Numbered from the stretch's first letter, positions 8,252-17,133 are shown. The stretch is DNA of 64,000 bases from Bacillota bacterium (GCA_023418475.1 JAEZZO010000058.1:12810-76809), one strand, 5' to 3'. Made by a program: numbers and translations. The notes: generated by a model from the letters alone, not told the origin.

Positions 8252-9457
8252 ATGAGTAGAGCTTTAATAATCGGTGCCGGTGGTGTTGCCGGTGTTGTTG
8301 TTCATAAATGCTGTCAGAATTCTGAGGTCTTCGAGGAAATCTGTATTGCCAGCAGAACCGTTTCCAAGTGTGATACTCTGAAAGCACAGGTTGAAGCAAA
8401 GGCCTATAAGACAAATGTAACTACCGCACAGGTTGATGCAGATCATACAGAGGAATTGATTGCCCTGATAGAAAGCTATAAACCAGATATCGTAATTAAT
8501 GTAGCACTTCCCTATCAGGACTTAACGATAATGGATGCTTGTCTGGCTACAAAGGTGGATTATCTTGATACAGCAAATTATGAGCCAATTGATACAGCCA
8601 AATTTGAGTACAAATGGCAATGGGCATACCGTGAGCGATTTGAAAAGGCAGGCATTACGGCAGTTCTTGGCTGCGGCTTTGACCCGGGCGTAACAGGTGT
8701 GTTCTCTGCCTATGCCCTCAAGCATTATTTTGATGAGATCCATACGATTGATATTTTGGATGCCAATGCTGGAGACCATGGCTATCCGTTTGCAACCAAT
8801 TTTAATCCCGAGATCAATATTCGTGAGGTGACTGCGAATGGAAGCTATTTTGAAAACGGAGAATTCATAGAGACGGAACCGATGTCAATCAAACGCGTTT
8901 ATAAATTCCCGGAAATAGGCGAGAAGGATATGTATTTGCTGCACCATGAGGAAATGGAATCATTGGCTAAAAACATGCCGGGGATCAAGAAAATCCGTTT
9001 CTTTATGACGTTCTCGGAGCGGTATTTAACCCATCTTAGAGTACTACAGAATGTTGGTATGACTTCAATTGAACCGATTGATTATGAAGGTCATAAAATT
9101 GTTCCACTGCAGTTTTTAAAGGCGGTTTTGCCTGACCCGGCATCTCTGGGGCCAAGAACCAAGGGAAAGACAAATATTGGCTGCATCTATACGGGTGTCA
9201 AGGATGGCAAAGAAGTACAGTATTATGTTTACAACGTTTGTGACCATGAAGAATGCTACTGTGAGGTAGGCTCCCAGGCAATATCTTATACGACCGGTGT
9301 TCCGGCTATGATTGGCGCCATGATGGTACTTACCGGAAAATGGAAAAAACCGGGCGTATATAATGTGGAGGAATTTGATCCGGATCCCTTCATGGAGAAG
9401 TTAAATAGCTGCGGATTACCATGGAAGGAAAGCTTCCAGCCGGATATGGTGGAATAA
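8252..9457 (+). CDS. Carboxynorspermidine/carboxyspermidine dehydrogenase (Lys9-like)
   Basis: NADPH-dependent reductase of the saccharopine-dehydrogenase family that condenses aspartate semialdehyde with a diamine (or, in some bacteria, agmatine) to a carboxy-aminopropyl product. The 401-residue sequence starts with a Rossmann loop (IIGAGGVAGVVVHKC), has VNVALPYQDLTIMDACL and DTANYEP, then LGCGFDPGVTGVFSAY and the C-terminal catalytic domain. AAAGGAGG precedes the ATG by 7 bases. It is followed by the matching decarboxylase, so both steps of the AdoMet-independent spermidine route are here alongside speD-speE. The exact amine substrate is not determined from the sequence. Confidence 0.9.
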   Translation: MSRALIIGAGGVAGVVVHKCCQNSEVFEEICIASRTVSKCDTLKAQVEAKAYKTNVTTAQVDADHTEELIALIESYKPDIVINVALPYQDLTIMDACLATKVDYLDTANYEPIDTAKFEYKWQWAYRERFEKAGITAVLGCGFDPGVTGVFSAYALKHYFDEIHTIDILDANAGDHGYPFATNFNPEINIREVTANGSYFENGEFIETEPMSIKRVYKFPEIGEKDMYLLHHEEMESLAKNMPGIKKIRFFMTFSERYLTHLRVLQNVGMTSIEPIDYEGHKIVPLQFLKAVLPDPASLGPRTKGKTNIGCIYTGVKDGKEVQYYVYNVCDHEECYCEVGSQAISYTTGVPAMIGAMMVLTGKWKKPGVYNVEEFDPDPFMEKLNSCGLPWKESFQPDMVE

Positions 9458-9463
9458 TTGATC

Positions 9464-9521
9464 GGGTACTGCCGGACATCTGCTTCCCTGCAGGAAGTAA
9501 AATGTCTGCAGTACCTTTTTT
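9464..9521 (+). terminator. Hairpin with T run between dehydrogenase and decarboxylase genes
   Basis: GGTACTGC...GACAT pairs with ATGTCTGCAGTACC and encloses a second stem (CTTCC/GGAAG); TTTTTT follows. It looks like a true terminator or attenuator inside the polyamine operon, which would lower expression of the last gene. Confidence 0.75.
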
Positions 9522-9644
9522 GATAATTATGAATCTATTGAGCTGCAGCTTCATGTATACAATGCAAAATAATTTTCAGGTTTTTCAATTACCCAAATAC
9601 ACAAACTAAAAATATGCAACAACAGTGCGGAAATGGAGTGAAAT

Positions 9645-10778
9645 ATGAATTTTGATCAATACGCTGTTCCGACACCTTCCTATGTTATGGAGGAAGAGCT
9701 GCTTCGGAAAAACTGTACGATATTAAAATCCGTTATGGACCGGACCAGTTGTGAGGTCTTGCTTGCGCAGAAAGCCTTCTCGATGTATTCCACCTATCCG
9801 CTGCTTCGCAGTTATTTAAGCGGTACAACCGCAAGCTCGCTATTTGAAGCCAGGCTTGGACGGGAGGAGATGGGCAAGGAAGTGCACATCTTTGCACCTG
9901 CTTACCGGGAAGAGGAATTTGATGAGATCATGGAATTTTGTGATCACATTGTATTTAACTCCATACAGCAATGGGATAAGTATAAGGATAGAATTGCTGC
10001 AGCGAACAGGAAAATATCCTGCGGACTTCGTATTAATCCGGAATATTCTGAAATTGAGACGGATTTGTACAACCCCTGCTTTGTTAATTCACGCTTCGGA
10101 ATTACGCTTGATAAGCTTGCCGTGGCTGATCTGGATGGGATTGAGGGTTTACATTTTCATACCATGTGTGAGCAAAATTCCGATGTATTGGAGAGAACAC
10201 TGAAGGTAGTTGAAGAAAAATTTGGTGTCTTTATGCACCGGATGAAATGGATTAATTTTGGCGGAGGTCATCATATAACAAGGGAGGACTATGATCTGGA
10301 AACGCTGGTGCACTGCATACAGCAGGTAAAGGAAACTTATCAGGTGCAGGTGTACCTGGAACCGGGCGAGGCAGTGGCGCTTAACACCGGCTATCTGATA
10401 AGCTCCGTACTTGAGCTTTCCGAAAACGGGATGGAGCTGGCGATCATGGATACCTCAGCTGCCTGCCATATGCCAGATGTTCTTGAGATGCCTTACCGTC
10501 CGCATATAATCGGATCAGGAAAAGCATGGGAGTATCCGCACACCTACCGCCTGGGCGGTCCGACTTGCCTGGCGGGAGATGTAATCGGTGATTACTCCTT
10601 TCCGGAGCCTTTACAAGTAGGGGACCGGCTTGTGTTCTGTGATATGGCGATTTATTCGATGGTGAAGAATAATACCTTTAACGGCATTAATCTGCCATCC
10701 ATTCTTTTGAATACGCAAGAGGAAGGTATAAAGATCATAAAGCAATTTAATTATGAAGATTTTAAACGCAGGCTGTAG
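9645..10778 (+). CDS. nspC: Carboxynorspermidine/carboxyspermidine decarboxylase
   Basis: PLP enzyme of the alanine-racemase fold (group IV decarboxylase) that removes the carboxyl group from carboxy(nor)spermidine to give the triamine. 377 residues. The PLP lysine is K43 in LLAQKAFSMY; further motifs are GLRINPEYS, GLHFHTMCEQ, WINFGGGHHI, YLEPGEA and the C-terminal GGPTCLAGD that supplies the active-site cysteine of the partner subunit. Pairing with the upstream dehydrogenase supports the call strongly. It could also act on a carboxyaminopropyl-agmatine intermediate. A terminator-like hairpin separates it from the dehydrogenase gene. Confidence 0.93.
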   Translation: MNFDQYAVPTPSYVMEEELLRKNCTILKSVMDRTSCEVLLAQKAFSMYSTYPLLRSYLSGTTASSLFEARLGREEMGKEVHIFAPAYREEEFDEIMEFCDHIVFNSIQQWDKYKDRIAAANRKISCGLRINPEYSEIETDLYNPCFVNSRFGITLDKLAVADLDGIEGLHFHTMCEQNSDVLERTLKVVEEKFGVFMHRMKWINFGGGHHITREDYDLETLVHCIQQVKETYQVQVYLEPGEAVALNTGYLISSVLELSENGMELAIMDTSAACHMPDVLEMPYRPHIIGSGKAWEYPHTYRLGGPTCLAGDVIGDYSFPEPLQVGDRLVFCDMAIYSMVKNNTFNGINLPSILLNTQEEGIKIIKQFNYEDFKRRL

Positions 10779-10805
10779 TAAATACTGCAATGTTTCGTTT
10801 GATTT

Positions 10806-10931
10806 ATGGACAAAATCATAGATACAGTGAACAGACGAATTAAAAAGGAAGAAATGAAGCATGATATGGAGTGTAAAAAAACCTGTGCAGGATTGATGAT
10901 AAGTATGAATAATCTGGAGCTTTTACAATAA
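10806..10931 (+). CDS. Possible small protein (41 codons), weakly supported
   Basis: Open frame between nspC and the second carboxypeptidase gene: MDKIIDTVNRRIKKEEMK and so on, ending LELLQ. The first ATG lacks a ribosome site. An internal ATG at about 10854 follows AAAAAGGAAGAA closely and would give 25 residues with two cysteines. It is listed because it fills most of the gap, but it may be chance. Confidence 0.2.
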   Translation: MDKIIDTVNRRIKKEEMKHDMECKKTCAGLMISMNNLELLQ

Positions 10932-10963
10932 ATTAATATGAAGAGATAGTTAGGATGGTATCC

Positions 10964-12271
10964 GTGAAAAAGAAATTACTTAAAATTATACCTTGCCTTG
11001 CAGTATTAATAATCTTTTCTGCCTTTCAATTCGTTTCATTAAAAACTCGAAGTAATGAATTGTTTCGATCAACCGGTTTGATTTATGATGATGAGAAGAA
11101 GATAAGAGAAGAGAATAAAAGGGCAAAGACAGGCGGGCAGGAAAACCAGAATATGCTTTCTACACAGGAAAAAGAAGATCCGGTTAGTGAGGCTGATGAT
11201 CCGGTGCCGCAGAATTTGAAGCTCCATGCAGTATCATCCTTATTGCTGGATGCAACAAATAACCGGGTATTATTCGAAAAAAATGGTTTCAAAGAATTGC
11301 CGATGGCGAGTACCACCAAGATTATGACCTGCATTGTGACTTTGGAAAATGCCAGTCCTGACGAAGTAGTTACCATTTCTGCCAATGCAGCACGAATGCC
11401 GGATGTACAGTTAAATAGCAAAGCGGGAGAACAGTATTATTTGGGGGATTTATTATATTCTCTGATGCTGGAGAGTCATAATGATACTGCAGTAGCAATT
11501 GCAGAACATGTCGGAGGCTCTGTGGAGGGTTTTGCTGCTATGATGAATGAGAAAGCCAAAGCTTTGGGCTGTGAACATACTCATTTTGTGACTCCAAATG
11601 GTTTGGATGCTCCGGGACATCACACAACTGCCAGAGATCTTGCGGTAATTGCAAGCTATGCAATTAAGAACGAGCAATTTATTAAGATTACGAATACCTC
11701 CTCCCATGAATTTCATGATTTAAAAGGAAAAAGAAGTTTTCATGTGTCCAACAAAGATAGATTTCTCTATATGATGGATGGAGCAATCGGGGTCAAAACC
11801 GGATTTACAAACGATGCCGGTTACTGTTTTGTCGGTGCAATTAAACGGCCGGACCGTACTTTAATATCAGTGGTACTGGGCTGCGGCTGGCCTCCGAATA
11901 AGAATTTTAAATGGATGGATACGAAGGAACTAATGGATTATGGCGTAGAAAATTATGAAAATAAACAAATCTTTGAAAATGCCGACATGAGTCCCGTGTT
12001 TGTTCATAATGGCCAGCAAAGATATGAAGCACTGGCACTGAGCGGCAATCTGTCTCTGCTGATGCGCAAGGATGAGAAGGTTAAGATTGAATATGATATA
12101 CCTAAGTTGCTGGAGGCTCCTGTAAAAGCCGATAGCCAGGTGGGAAAAGCCAAATATTATATTAATGGAACTTTATATACTGAAATTCCAATTCATGCGA
12201 TAAAAAGTATAGATAAAATCGATTATAAGTTTTGCTTGAAAAAACTGCTGCAATTCTGGAGTCTGCTTTAA
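10964..12271 (+). CDS. Serine-type D-Ala-D-Ala carboxypeptidase (second copy)
   Basis: 435-residue family S11 enzyme trimming peptidoglycan stems. Numbered from this start: signal/anchor about 6-25, a long charged linker (about 40-85), then STTK (about 116-119), SHN (about 171-173) and KTG (about 278-280), all intact. A C-terminal domain ends in the amphipathic FCLKKLLQFWSLL, a likely membrane anchor. I prefer GTG 10964 over ATG 10955 because AGGATGG lies 5 bases before GTG, while the ATG sits inside that ribosome site. The acidic linker and SHN in place of SAN distinguish it from the copy at 0.9 kb, so the two are not a recent duplication. Confidence 0.92.
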   Translation: MKKKLLKIIPCLAVLIIFSAFQFVSLKTRSNELFRSTGLIYDDEKKIREENKRAKTGGQENQNMLSTQEKEDPVSEADDPVPQNLKLHAVSSLLLDATNNRVLFEKNGFKELPMASTTKIMTCIVTLENASPDEVVTISANAARMPDVQLNSKAGEQYYLGDLLYSLMLESHNDTAVAIAEHVGGSVEGFAAMMNEKAKALGCEHTHFVTPNGLDAPGHHTTARDLAVIASYAIKNEQFIKITNTSSHEFHDLKGKRSFHVSNKDRFLYMMDGAIGVKTGFTNDAGYCFVGAIKRPDRTLISVVLGCGWPPNKNFKWMDTKELMDYGVENYENKQIFENADMSPVFVHNGQQRYEALALSGNLSLLMRKDEKVKIEYDIPKLLEAPVKADSQVGKAKYYINGTLYTEIPIHAIKSIDKIDYKFCLKKLLQFWSLL

Positions 12272-12475
12272 GGGAACGGTTTTCCGTGATCAGTTTGCTG
12301 GCGCAGGATAAAATTAATTAATAAATAATTATAATAATGCAACTTTTTTATTGTATGCCTCGTTTATTATAGTGTAGAAAGAAATATTTCTTATCCGAAA
12401 TACTTATGGTAGAAGAAGAATAACAGAAAATTCTATTTGTAACATAAGATAAGGAATGAGATTAAGGGGGCTGCA

Positions 12476-12736
12476 ATGAAGAAGTTCATACATAGATATA
12501 AAATGAGTAAGTACAGGTGTTTTGCAGGAGGATTATTATTTGCTGTGATATCTGCAACGGCACTTATCTTCTGCCTGTCATACGTGGATTTTCAGCCTGA
12601 TGCACAGGTTAAGATTACACTTTGTTTTGCAATAGCAATCAGTAGCTTATTAATGGGTTTGATTTATATGTTTCGTAATAATCAGGAGAAACAGAAGAAG
12701 AGTATGAATATATATTTTTCGGGAAATCATCAATAA
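12476..12736 (+). CDS. Small two-helix membrane protein of unknown function
   Basis: 86 residues with a basic start and two hydrophobic segments (about 18-40 and 48-66) joined by a short polar turn, then a lysine-rich tail. AAGGGGG lies 5 bases before the ATG. I recognise no family. It stands alone between the second carboxypeptidase gene and a terminator. The upstream 200 bases are AT-rich without a clear promoter. Confidence 0.6.
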   Translation: MKKFIHRYKMSKYRCFAGGLLFAVISATALIFCLSYVDFQPDAQVKITLCFAIAISSLLMGLIYMFRNNQEKQKKSMNIYFSGNHQ

Positions 12737-12751
12737 AAAATGACAGACACG

Positions 12752-12792
12752 CAGCAGATTTTACCGGATGAATGGGAGATCTGCTGTTTTTG
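12752..12792 (+). terminator. Rho-independent terminator
   Basis: CAGCAGAT pairs with ATCTGCTG, followed by TTTTTGTTT, just after the small membrane-protein gene. Confidence 0.85.
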
Positions 12793-13052
12793 TTTGTAAT
12801 ACGAATAACTTCGTAAAACATTTCTTTATCGTTTTACCTGAGATAAATTTACTTTGTGAGATTATCTCCTCCTAAAGACGCTTATCTTAGAGTTAATGTA
12901 CAGCAATAGAATATGACTTGACTTTAAACGGTGACGATATAATTGGATTCGTTTATATAAAAGCTAAATTAGGACTTGATTATTTCCAGTATAACTATTA
13001 TTATTAAAAATGTCTGAAAAAATCTGATTATAGGTATGGAGGAACTATAGAA
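12793..13052 (+). other. AT-rich intergenic region
   Basis: Together with the terminator it makes a gap of about 316 bases. It holds a GAGATA/TATCTC inverted repeat near 12840-12870, a TTGACT element near 12917 whose TATAAT is only 14 bases away (too close), and the better promoter at 12976-13004. No ORF is supported. Confidence 0.5.
12976..13004 (+). promoter_or_regulatory. Likely SigA promoter of the 13.05-kb gene and hydratase
   Basis: TTGATT at 12976-12981, a 17-base spacer and TATTAT at 12999-13004, about 50 bases before the next start codon. Confidence 0.55.
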
Positions 13053-13583
13053 ATGGATAAGAAAAATGTTACAAAAGAACTAAAACCCAAGTTTTTTGAT
13101 TCTGCAAGCAATATTATAAAGGTTAGCGTTGCTGCTGCCGTTATACTGATTATGATTGCTATATTAATGTTCACAGAGAGTCGAAGCGGGCGTTTCATAG
13201 TGAAAAATCATACAGATTTGAAGCTTGAATATGTCAGTGCAGGCTTTGTAGATACAGACGGCGCAATTTCAGATGTTGTGAAGCTCGACAATATTAATGC
13301 AAAGAAAACGAATAAAGTTGCAATAGAGCCTGTTAACCTCTGGAACTCTAATGCAAATTGTGAGGTTCGTATCAAATTTGAAGGACACAATGAACTATTG
13401 GTTGATACGGGAACCTTCAATGATAAATTCGAAGGTAATATAAAGGTCACTTTAGAAAAAACAGGTGATGACAATCTTGTTAAGCTTAAGATTAAGGCTG
13501 CTAATGGCCTCCTCTCTACAAAACTGATCGACTGTAATGAAATATTTACTATTAACTTAAGCAAAGGAGAAATTTATCAATAA
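13053..13583 (+). CDS. Membrane-anchored protein of unknown function
   Basis: 176 residues: a polar N-terminus (1-21), one membrane segment (about 22-41) and an outside domain rich in beta-strand patterns. No catalytic or binding motif is recognised. TATGGAGG lies about 9 bases before the ATG. It ends 17 bases before the hydratase gene and probably shares its transcript. I cannot name a family. Confidence 0.6.
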   Translation: MDKKNVTKELKPKFFDSASNIIKVSVAAAVILIMIAILMFTESRSGRFIVKNHTDLKLEYVSAGFVDTDGAISDVVKLDNINAKKTNKVAIEPVNLWNSNANCEVRIKFEGHNELLVDTGTFNDKFEGNIKVTLEKTGDDNLVKLKIKAANGLLSTKLIDCNEIFTINLSKGEIYQ

Positions 13584-13600
13584 ATCATTTGGAGGTAAAT

Positions 13601-15886
13601 ATGATAAAATTATATGATAAGGGTATCTATTTGTTAAATGGTACCGAAATAGTGGAAGACAGTAACGAAGCTGTTTCCGTAGTGAAGTCTAAGACCGGAG
13701 CGGAGAATACAGAGCAGGATACTGCCAGGAAAGAAACAATGGCTTATGGTATACTGAGCAATCATAATACCTCGGGAAATGATCGGAAACTAAAAATTAA
13801 GTTTGATAAATTAACTTCGCACGATATTACCTTTGTAGGTATTATTCAGACGGCAAGAGCAAGCGGTCTGGAGAAATTTCCGGTTCCCTATGTACTTACT
13901 AATTGCCACAACAGTCTATGCGCAGTCGGTGGTACAATTAATGAAGATGATCACATGTTTGGTCTGTCCTGTGCAAAGAAATACGGAGGGATCTATGTTC
14001 CGCCTCATCAGGCAGTCATTCACCAGTATGCCCGTGAGATGCTGGCAGCCTGTGGTAATATGATACTGGGTTCTGACAGCCATACTCGTTATGGAGCTCT
14101 TGGTACGATGGCAGTCGGTGAAGGAGGACCTGAGATTGTAAAGCAGCTTCTCGAAAAAACATATGACATTAATATGCCGGAAGTAGTAGCTATTTACTTA
14201 ACTGGAACACCCGGAAAGGGTGTTGGCCCACAGGATGTTGCGCTGGCAATCATTGGAGCGGTTTTTGCAAATGGATATGTAAACAATAAGGTAATGGAAT
14301 TTGTCGGAGACGGTATCAAAAATCTCAGTGTTGATTTCAGAATTGGAATTGATGTTATGACAACCGAAACCACTTGCTTATCCTCAATCTGGACAACAGA
14401 TGATGAGGTTAAGGATTTCTATGATATCCATCACAGAGCAGAGGATTATAAAGAATTAAAGCCGGGTAAGGTAGCGTATTATGACGGAATGGTCTATGTG
14501 GACTTAGCACAGATAAAACCTATGATTGCGATGCCGTTCCACCCCAGCAATGTCTATACGATTGATGAGCTGAATGAAAATCTTTATGATATTTTAGATG
14601 CGGTAGAGAAAAAGGCATTGGTAAGCCTTGGCAATGGTAAAGTAAAATACTCCTTAAAGGACAAGGTAAGAAACGGCAGATTATATGTCGAGCAGGGAAC
14701 AATAGCAGGCTGTGCCGGAGGCGGATTCGAAAATATCTGTGATGCAGCTGATATTCTGGAGGGTAAATTTATTGGCTCCGATGAATTCTCCTTAAGTGTA
14801 TATCCAGCAAGTCAGCCTGTATTTATGGAGCTAGTGAAAAACGGCTCCGTAGCAAAATTAATGGCAACCGGCGCAACCATCCGAACGGCCTTCTGCGGTC
14901 CATGCTTTGGAGCAGGTGATGTGCCTGCGAATAATGGTTTCTCAATCCGTCATACGACCAGAAACTTCCCGAACAGGGAGGGCTCTAAAATTACGAATGG
15001 ACAGATTGCTTCCGTTGCTTTAATGGATGCCAGATCCATAGCTGCAACAGCTGCTAATCAGGGCTATTTAACCTCTGCGGAAAATATTGATGTTAATTTT
15101 AAAAAGCCAAAATATTTCTTTGACAGTAAGATTTATGAAAATCGTGTATATAATGGTGTTGGAAAATCAGATCCTGCTGTGGATATCAAGTTTGGCCCGG
15201 GTATTGTTGACTGGCCTGCAATGACTTCATTAACAGATGATATGATCCTTAAGGTAGTGTCTGAAATTCATGATCCGGTTACAACAACCGATGAATTAAT
15301 ACCTTCCGGAGAGACTTCCTCCTATCGCTCCAATCCTCTGGGTCTTGCTGAATTTACCCTTTCCCGTAAAGATCCTGCTTATGTAGGCCGTGCAAAGGAA
15401 GTTCAAAAGGCGGAGAAGGCAAGATTAGCAGGAGAAGACATAATAGAAGCGAACGAAGAATTGAAGGATGTATATGCTAAGATTGCCGGCAAATTTTCAA
15501 TTGATCCGAAGGCTATCCAGATTGGCAGTACCATTTTTGCAGTAAAGCCCGGTGACGGATCCGCCAGAGAGCAGGCAGCAAGCTGTCAGAAAGTACTTGG
15601 CGGCTTTGCTAATATCGCGAATGAGTACGCGACAAAGCGTTATCGTTCTAATTTGATCAATTGGGGTATGCTGCCGTTCCTGTTAAGGGAAGAGCTTCCG
15701 TTTGAAAATGGTGATTATATCTTTGTAAAAGATATTAAGAAGGCAGTGGCACAGAAAAATTCAGAGATAAAAGCATATGTAGTAAATAAGGACATGCAGG
15801 AATTTACTCTGACACTTGGTGAATTGACGGATGATGAGAGAGAGATTATCCTGAAGGGATGTTTGATAAATTATTACCGCGGTTAA
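13601..15886 (+). CDS. Aconitase-family hydratase (YbhJ-like)
   Basis: 761-residue [4Fe-4S] hydro-lyase-like protein with the aconitase four-domain layout: domains 1-3 up to about residue 530, then a swivel domain (about 600-761). Seen: SDSHTRYGALGTMAVGEGG (the aconitase SDSHT block), TIAGCAGGGFENI in the place of the usual CTNS cluster cysteine, and TAFCGPCFGAGD with the CxxC pair. Three cysteines are therefore available for a cluster, but the first motif is atypical, as in the uncharacterised YbhJ-type branch, so the substrate may not be citrate. GGAGG lies 6 bases before ATG 13601, which I take as the start. Confidence 0.85.
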   Translation: MIKLYDKGIYLLNGTEIVEDSNEAVSVVKSKTGAENTEQDTARKETMAYGILSNHNTSGNDRKLKIKFDKLTSHDITFVGIIQTARASGLEKFPVPYVLTNCHNSLCAVGGTINEDDHMFGLSCAKKYGGIYVPPHQAVIHQYAREMLAACGNMILGSDSHTRYGALGTMAVGEGGPEIVKQLLEKTYDINMPEVVAIYLTGTPGKGVGPQDVALAIIGAVFANGYVNNKVMEFVGDGIKNLSVDFRIGIDVMTTETTCLSSIWTTDDEVKDFYDIHHRAEDYKELKPGKVAYYDGMVYVDLAQIKPMIAMPFHPSNVYTIDELNENLYDILDAVEKKALVSLGNGKVKYSLKDKVRNGRLYVEQGTIAGCAGGGFENICDAADILEGKFIGSDEFSLSVYPASQPVFMELVKNGSVAKLMATGATIRTAFCGPCFGAGDVPANNGFSIRHTTRNFPNREGSKITNGQIASVALMDARSIAATAANQGYLTSAENIDVNFKKPKYFFDSKIYENRVYNGVGKSDPAVDIKFGPGIVDWPAMTSLTDDMILKVVSEIHDPVTTTDELIPSGETSSYRSNPLGLAEFTLSRKDPAYVGRAKEVQKAEKARLAGEDIIEANEELKDVYAKIAGKFSIDPKAIQIGSTIFAVKPGDGSAREQAASCQKVLGGFANIANEYATKRYRSNLINWGMLPFLLREELPFENGDYIFVKDIKKAVAQKNSEIKAYVVNKDMQEFTLTLGELTDDEREIILKGCLINYYRG

Positions 15887-15947
15887 TACTGGTGGTAATT
15901 CCGTGAGTTAGTAAACATGTATTACAGTGCTGATCAATGTTTTTCAG

Positions 15948-16057
15948 AAAAGAGACTGTTCCAAAATTTCAACTTTACGCAGGTAAGAAAAACTTTAAAA
16001 ATGCTTCGGAGCATTGCGGAGAATTTCCGGTTGAAAAGGATGGAATCAGTCTCTTTT
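15948..16057 (+). ncRNA. Multi-stem RNA structure after the hydratase gene (terminator or unknown structured RNA)
   Basis: The outer stem pairs AAAAGAGACTGTTCC (15948-15962) with GGAATCAGTCTCTTTT (16042-16057), one bulge. Inside are TTTCAAC/GTTGAAA, a hairpin ATGCTTCGGAGCAT with a TTCGG-type loop, and CGGA/TCCG. The 3' arm ends in TTTT, so it may terminate transcription. The nested layout is more elaborate than a simple terminator. A 98-codon frame across it overlaps panE out of frame and is not accepted. Confidence 0.5.
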
Positions 16058-16119
16058 CATCATTCGTTCCTTATTTATGTAAAAAACAGTAGCATAATTG
16101 GAAATGACGGGGGGATTTT

Positions 16120-17025
16120 ATGGAGATCAGAACAGTATCCATTATTGGTCTTGGTGCACTTGGTATTATGTATGGTGATTACATGTCTGGAAGACTGCCG
16201 GCAGGAGATTTAAGGATTGTAGCGGATGAAAACCGTATAATAAAATATCGCAAGCAGGGAATTTACTGTAATGAAAAACAGTGTCATTTTACATATCTTA
16301 CGGATCAGGAAGAAAATCCAGCCGATTTATTGATTTTTGCCGTGAAATTTGGACAGCTGGAAGAGGCCATACGCAGCGTCGGCCACCAGGTCGGTGAGAA
16401 TACGATCATCCTGTCCACCTTAAATGGCATTACCAGCGAGGACTATCTGGCTGAAGCATTTGGAGAGAATCGGGTTTTACTATGTACCGTTCAAGGAATG
16501 GATGCGGTAAAAGAAGGCAATCAGATGACTTATCATCACATGGGATATGTATGCGTCGGAACGAAGGATGGCAGTCCGTCACCGTATCTTGATGCAGTCA
16601 CGAAGTTTTTTGACAGAATTAAGCTTCCGTATCGACTACCCGAGGATATGCAAAGGCAGCTTTGGAATAAATTGCTGTTAAATGTAGGGGTTAACCAGGC
16701 AGTTGCAGTGTATGAGACAAATTACGGCGGGGTTCAAAAAGACGGTCAAGCCAGAGATACTATGCTCCTGGCTATGAAAGAAGTTCTTAAAATTGCACAG
16801 GCTAAGAAAATTAACTTGAGCGATGATGATATCACCAATTGGATAGGAGTTATTAACAGTCTTGATCCGCAAGGGAAACCTTCTATGCGCCAGGATACGC
16901 AGGCGCACCGTTCTACGGAAGTAGAATTATTTTCTGGGACGATCAACCGTCTTGGACAAGAATATGGAATTGCAACACCGGTTAATGAGATGCTATATCG
17001 TAGAATAAAAGAAATGGAAGCATAG
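16120..17025 (+). CDS. panE: 2-dehydropantoate 2-reductase (ketopantoate reductase)
   Basis: NADPH-dependent reduction of ketopantoate to pantoate for pantothenate and CoA synthesis, cytoplasmic. 301 residues. The N-terminal Rossmann loop GLGALGIMYGDYMSG is followed by DLLIFAVKFGQLEEA and LSTLNGITSEDYLAE, and the C-terminal helical domain has LWNKLLLNVGVNQAVAV with the catalytic lysine and asparagine. The loop GLGALG and the KLLLNVGVN block fit the ApbA/PanE family well. Other family members reduce different 2-keto acids, so the substrate is inferred. GGGGG lies 5 bases before the ATG. Confidence 0.88.
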   Translation: MEIRTVSIIGLGALGIMYGDYMSGRLPAGDLRIVADENRIIKYRKQGIYCNEKQCHFTYLTDQEENPADLLIFAVKFGQLEEAIRSVGHQVGENTIILSTLNGITSEDYLAEAFGENRVLLCTVQGMDAVKEGNQMTYHHMGYVCVGTKDGSPSPYLDAVTKFFDRIKLPYRLPEDMQRQLWNKLLLNVGVNQAVAVYETNYGGVQKDGQARDTMLLAMKEVLKIAQAKKINLSDDDITNWIGVINSLDPQGKPSMRQDTQAHRSTEVELFSGTINRLGQEYGIATPVNEMLYRRIKEMEA

Positions 17026-17071
17026 AATAATATACAAAGATGTGCGTTAAAATAGGCACTGGAATGAAGTC

Positions 17072-17098
17072 GGGTTGAAAAGTAAACTTTTTCAACCT
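17072..17098 (+). other. Hairpin between panE and folD
   Basis: GGTTGAAAAGT pairs with ACTTTTTCAACC. The T-rich 3' arm could work as a weak terminator, but no T run follows. A second short stem (CTGCC/GGCAG, 17108-17121) sits directly before the folD ribosome site. Confidence 0.5.
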
Positions 17099-17133
17099 GA
17101 TTATGTACTGCCAGACGGCAGATGGAGGTTAAT

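Noticed and set aside
9421..9609. 62-codon frame after the carboxyspermidine dehydrogenase
   Set aside because: It starts inside the dehydrogenase and crosses the hairpin; no homology or ribosome site.
15917..16213. 98-codon + strand frame between the hydratase gene and panE
   Set aside because: It lies over the multi-stem RNA and runs into panE out of frame, with no ribosome site.
17026..17133. Possible tetrahydrofolate riboswitch before folD
   Set aside because: Only a short GCGTTAA string is shared; the other conserved parts and the pseudoknot are missing and the gap is too short.
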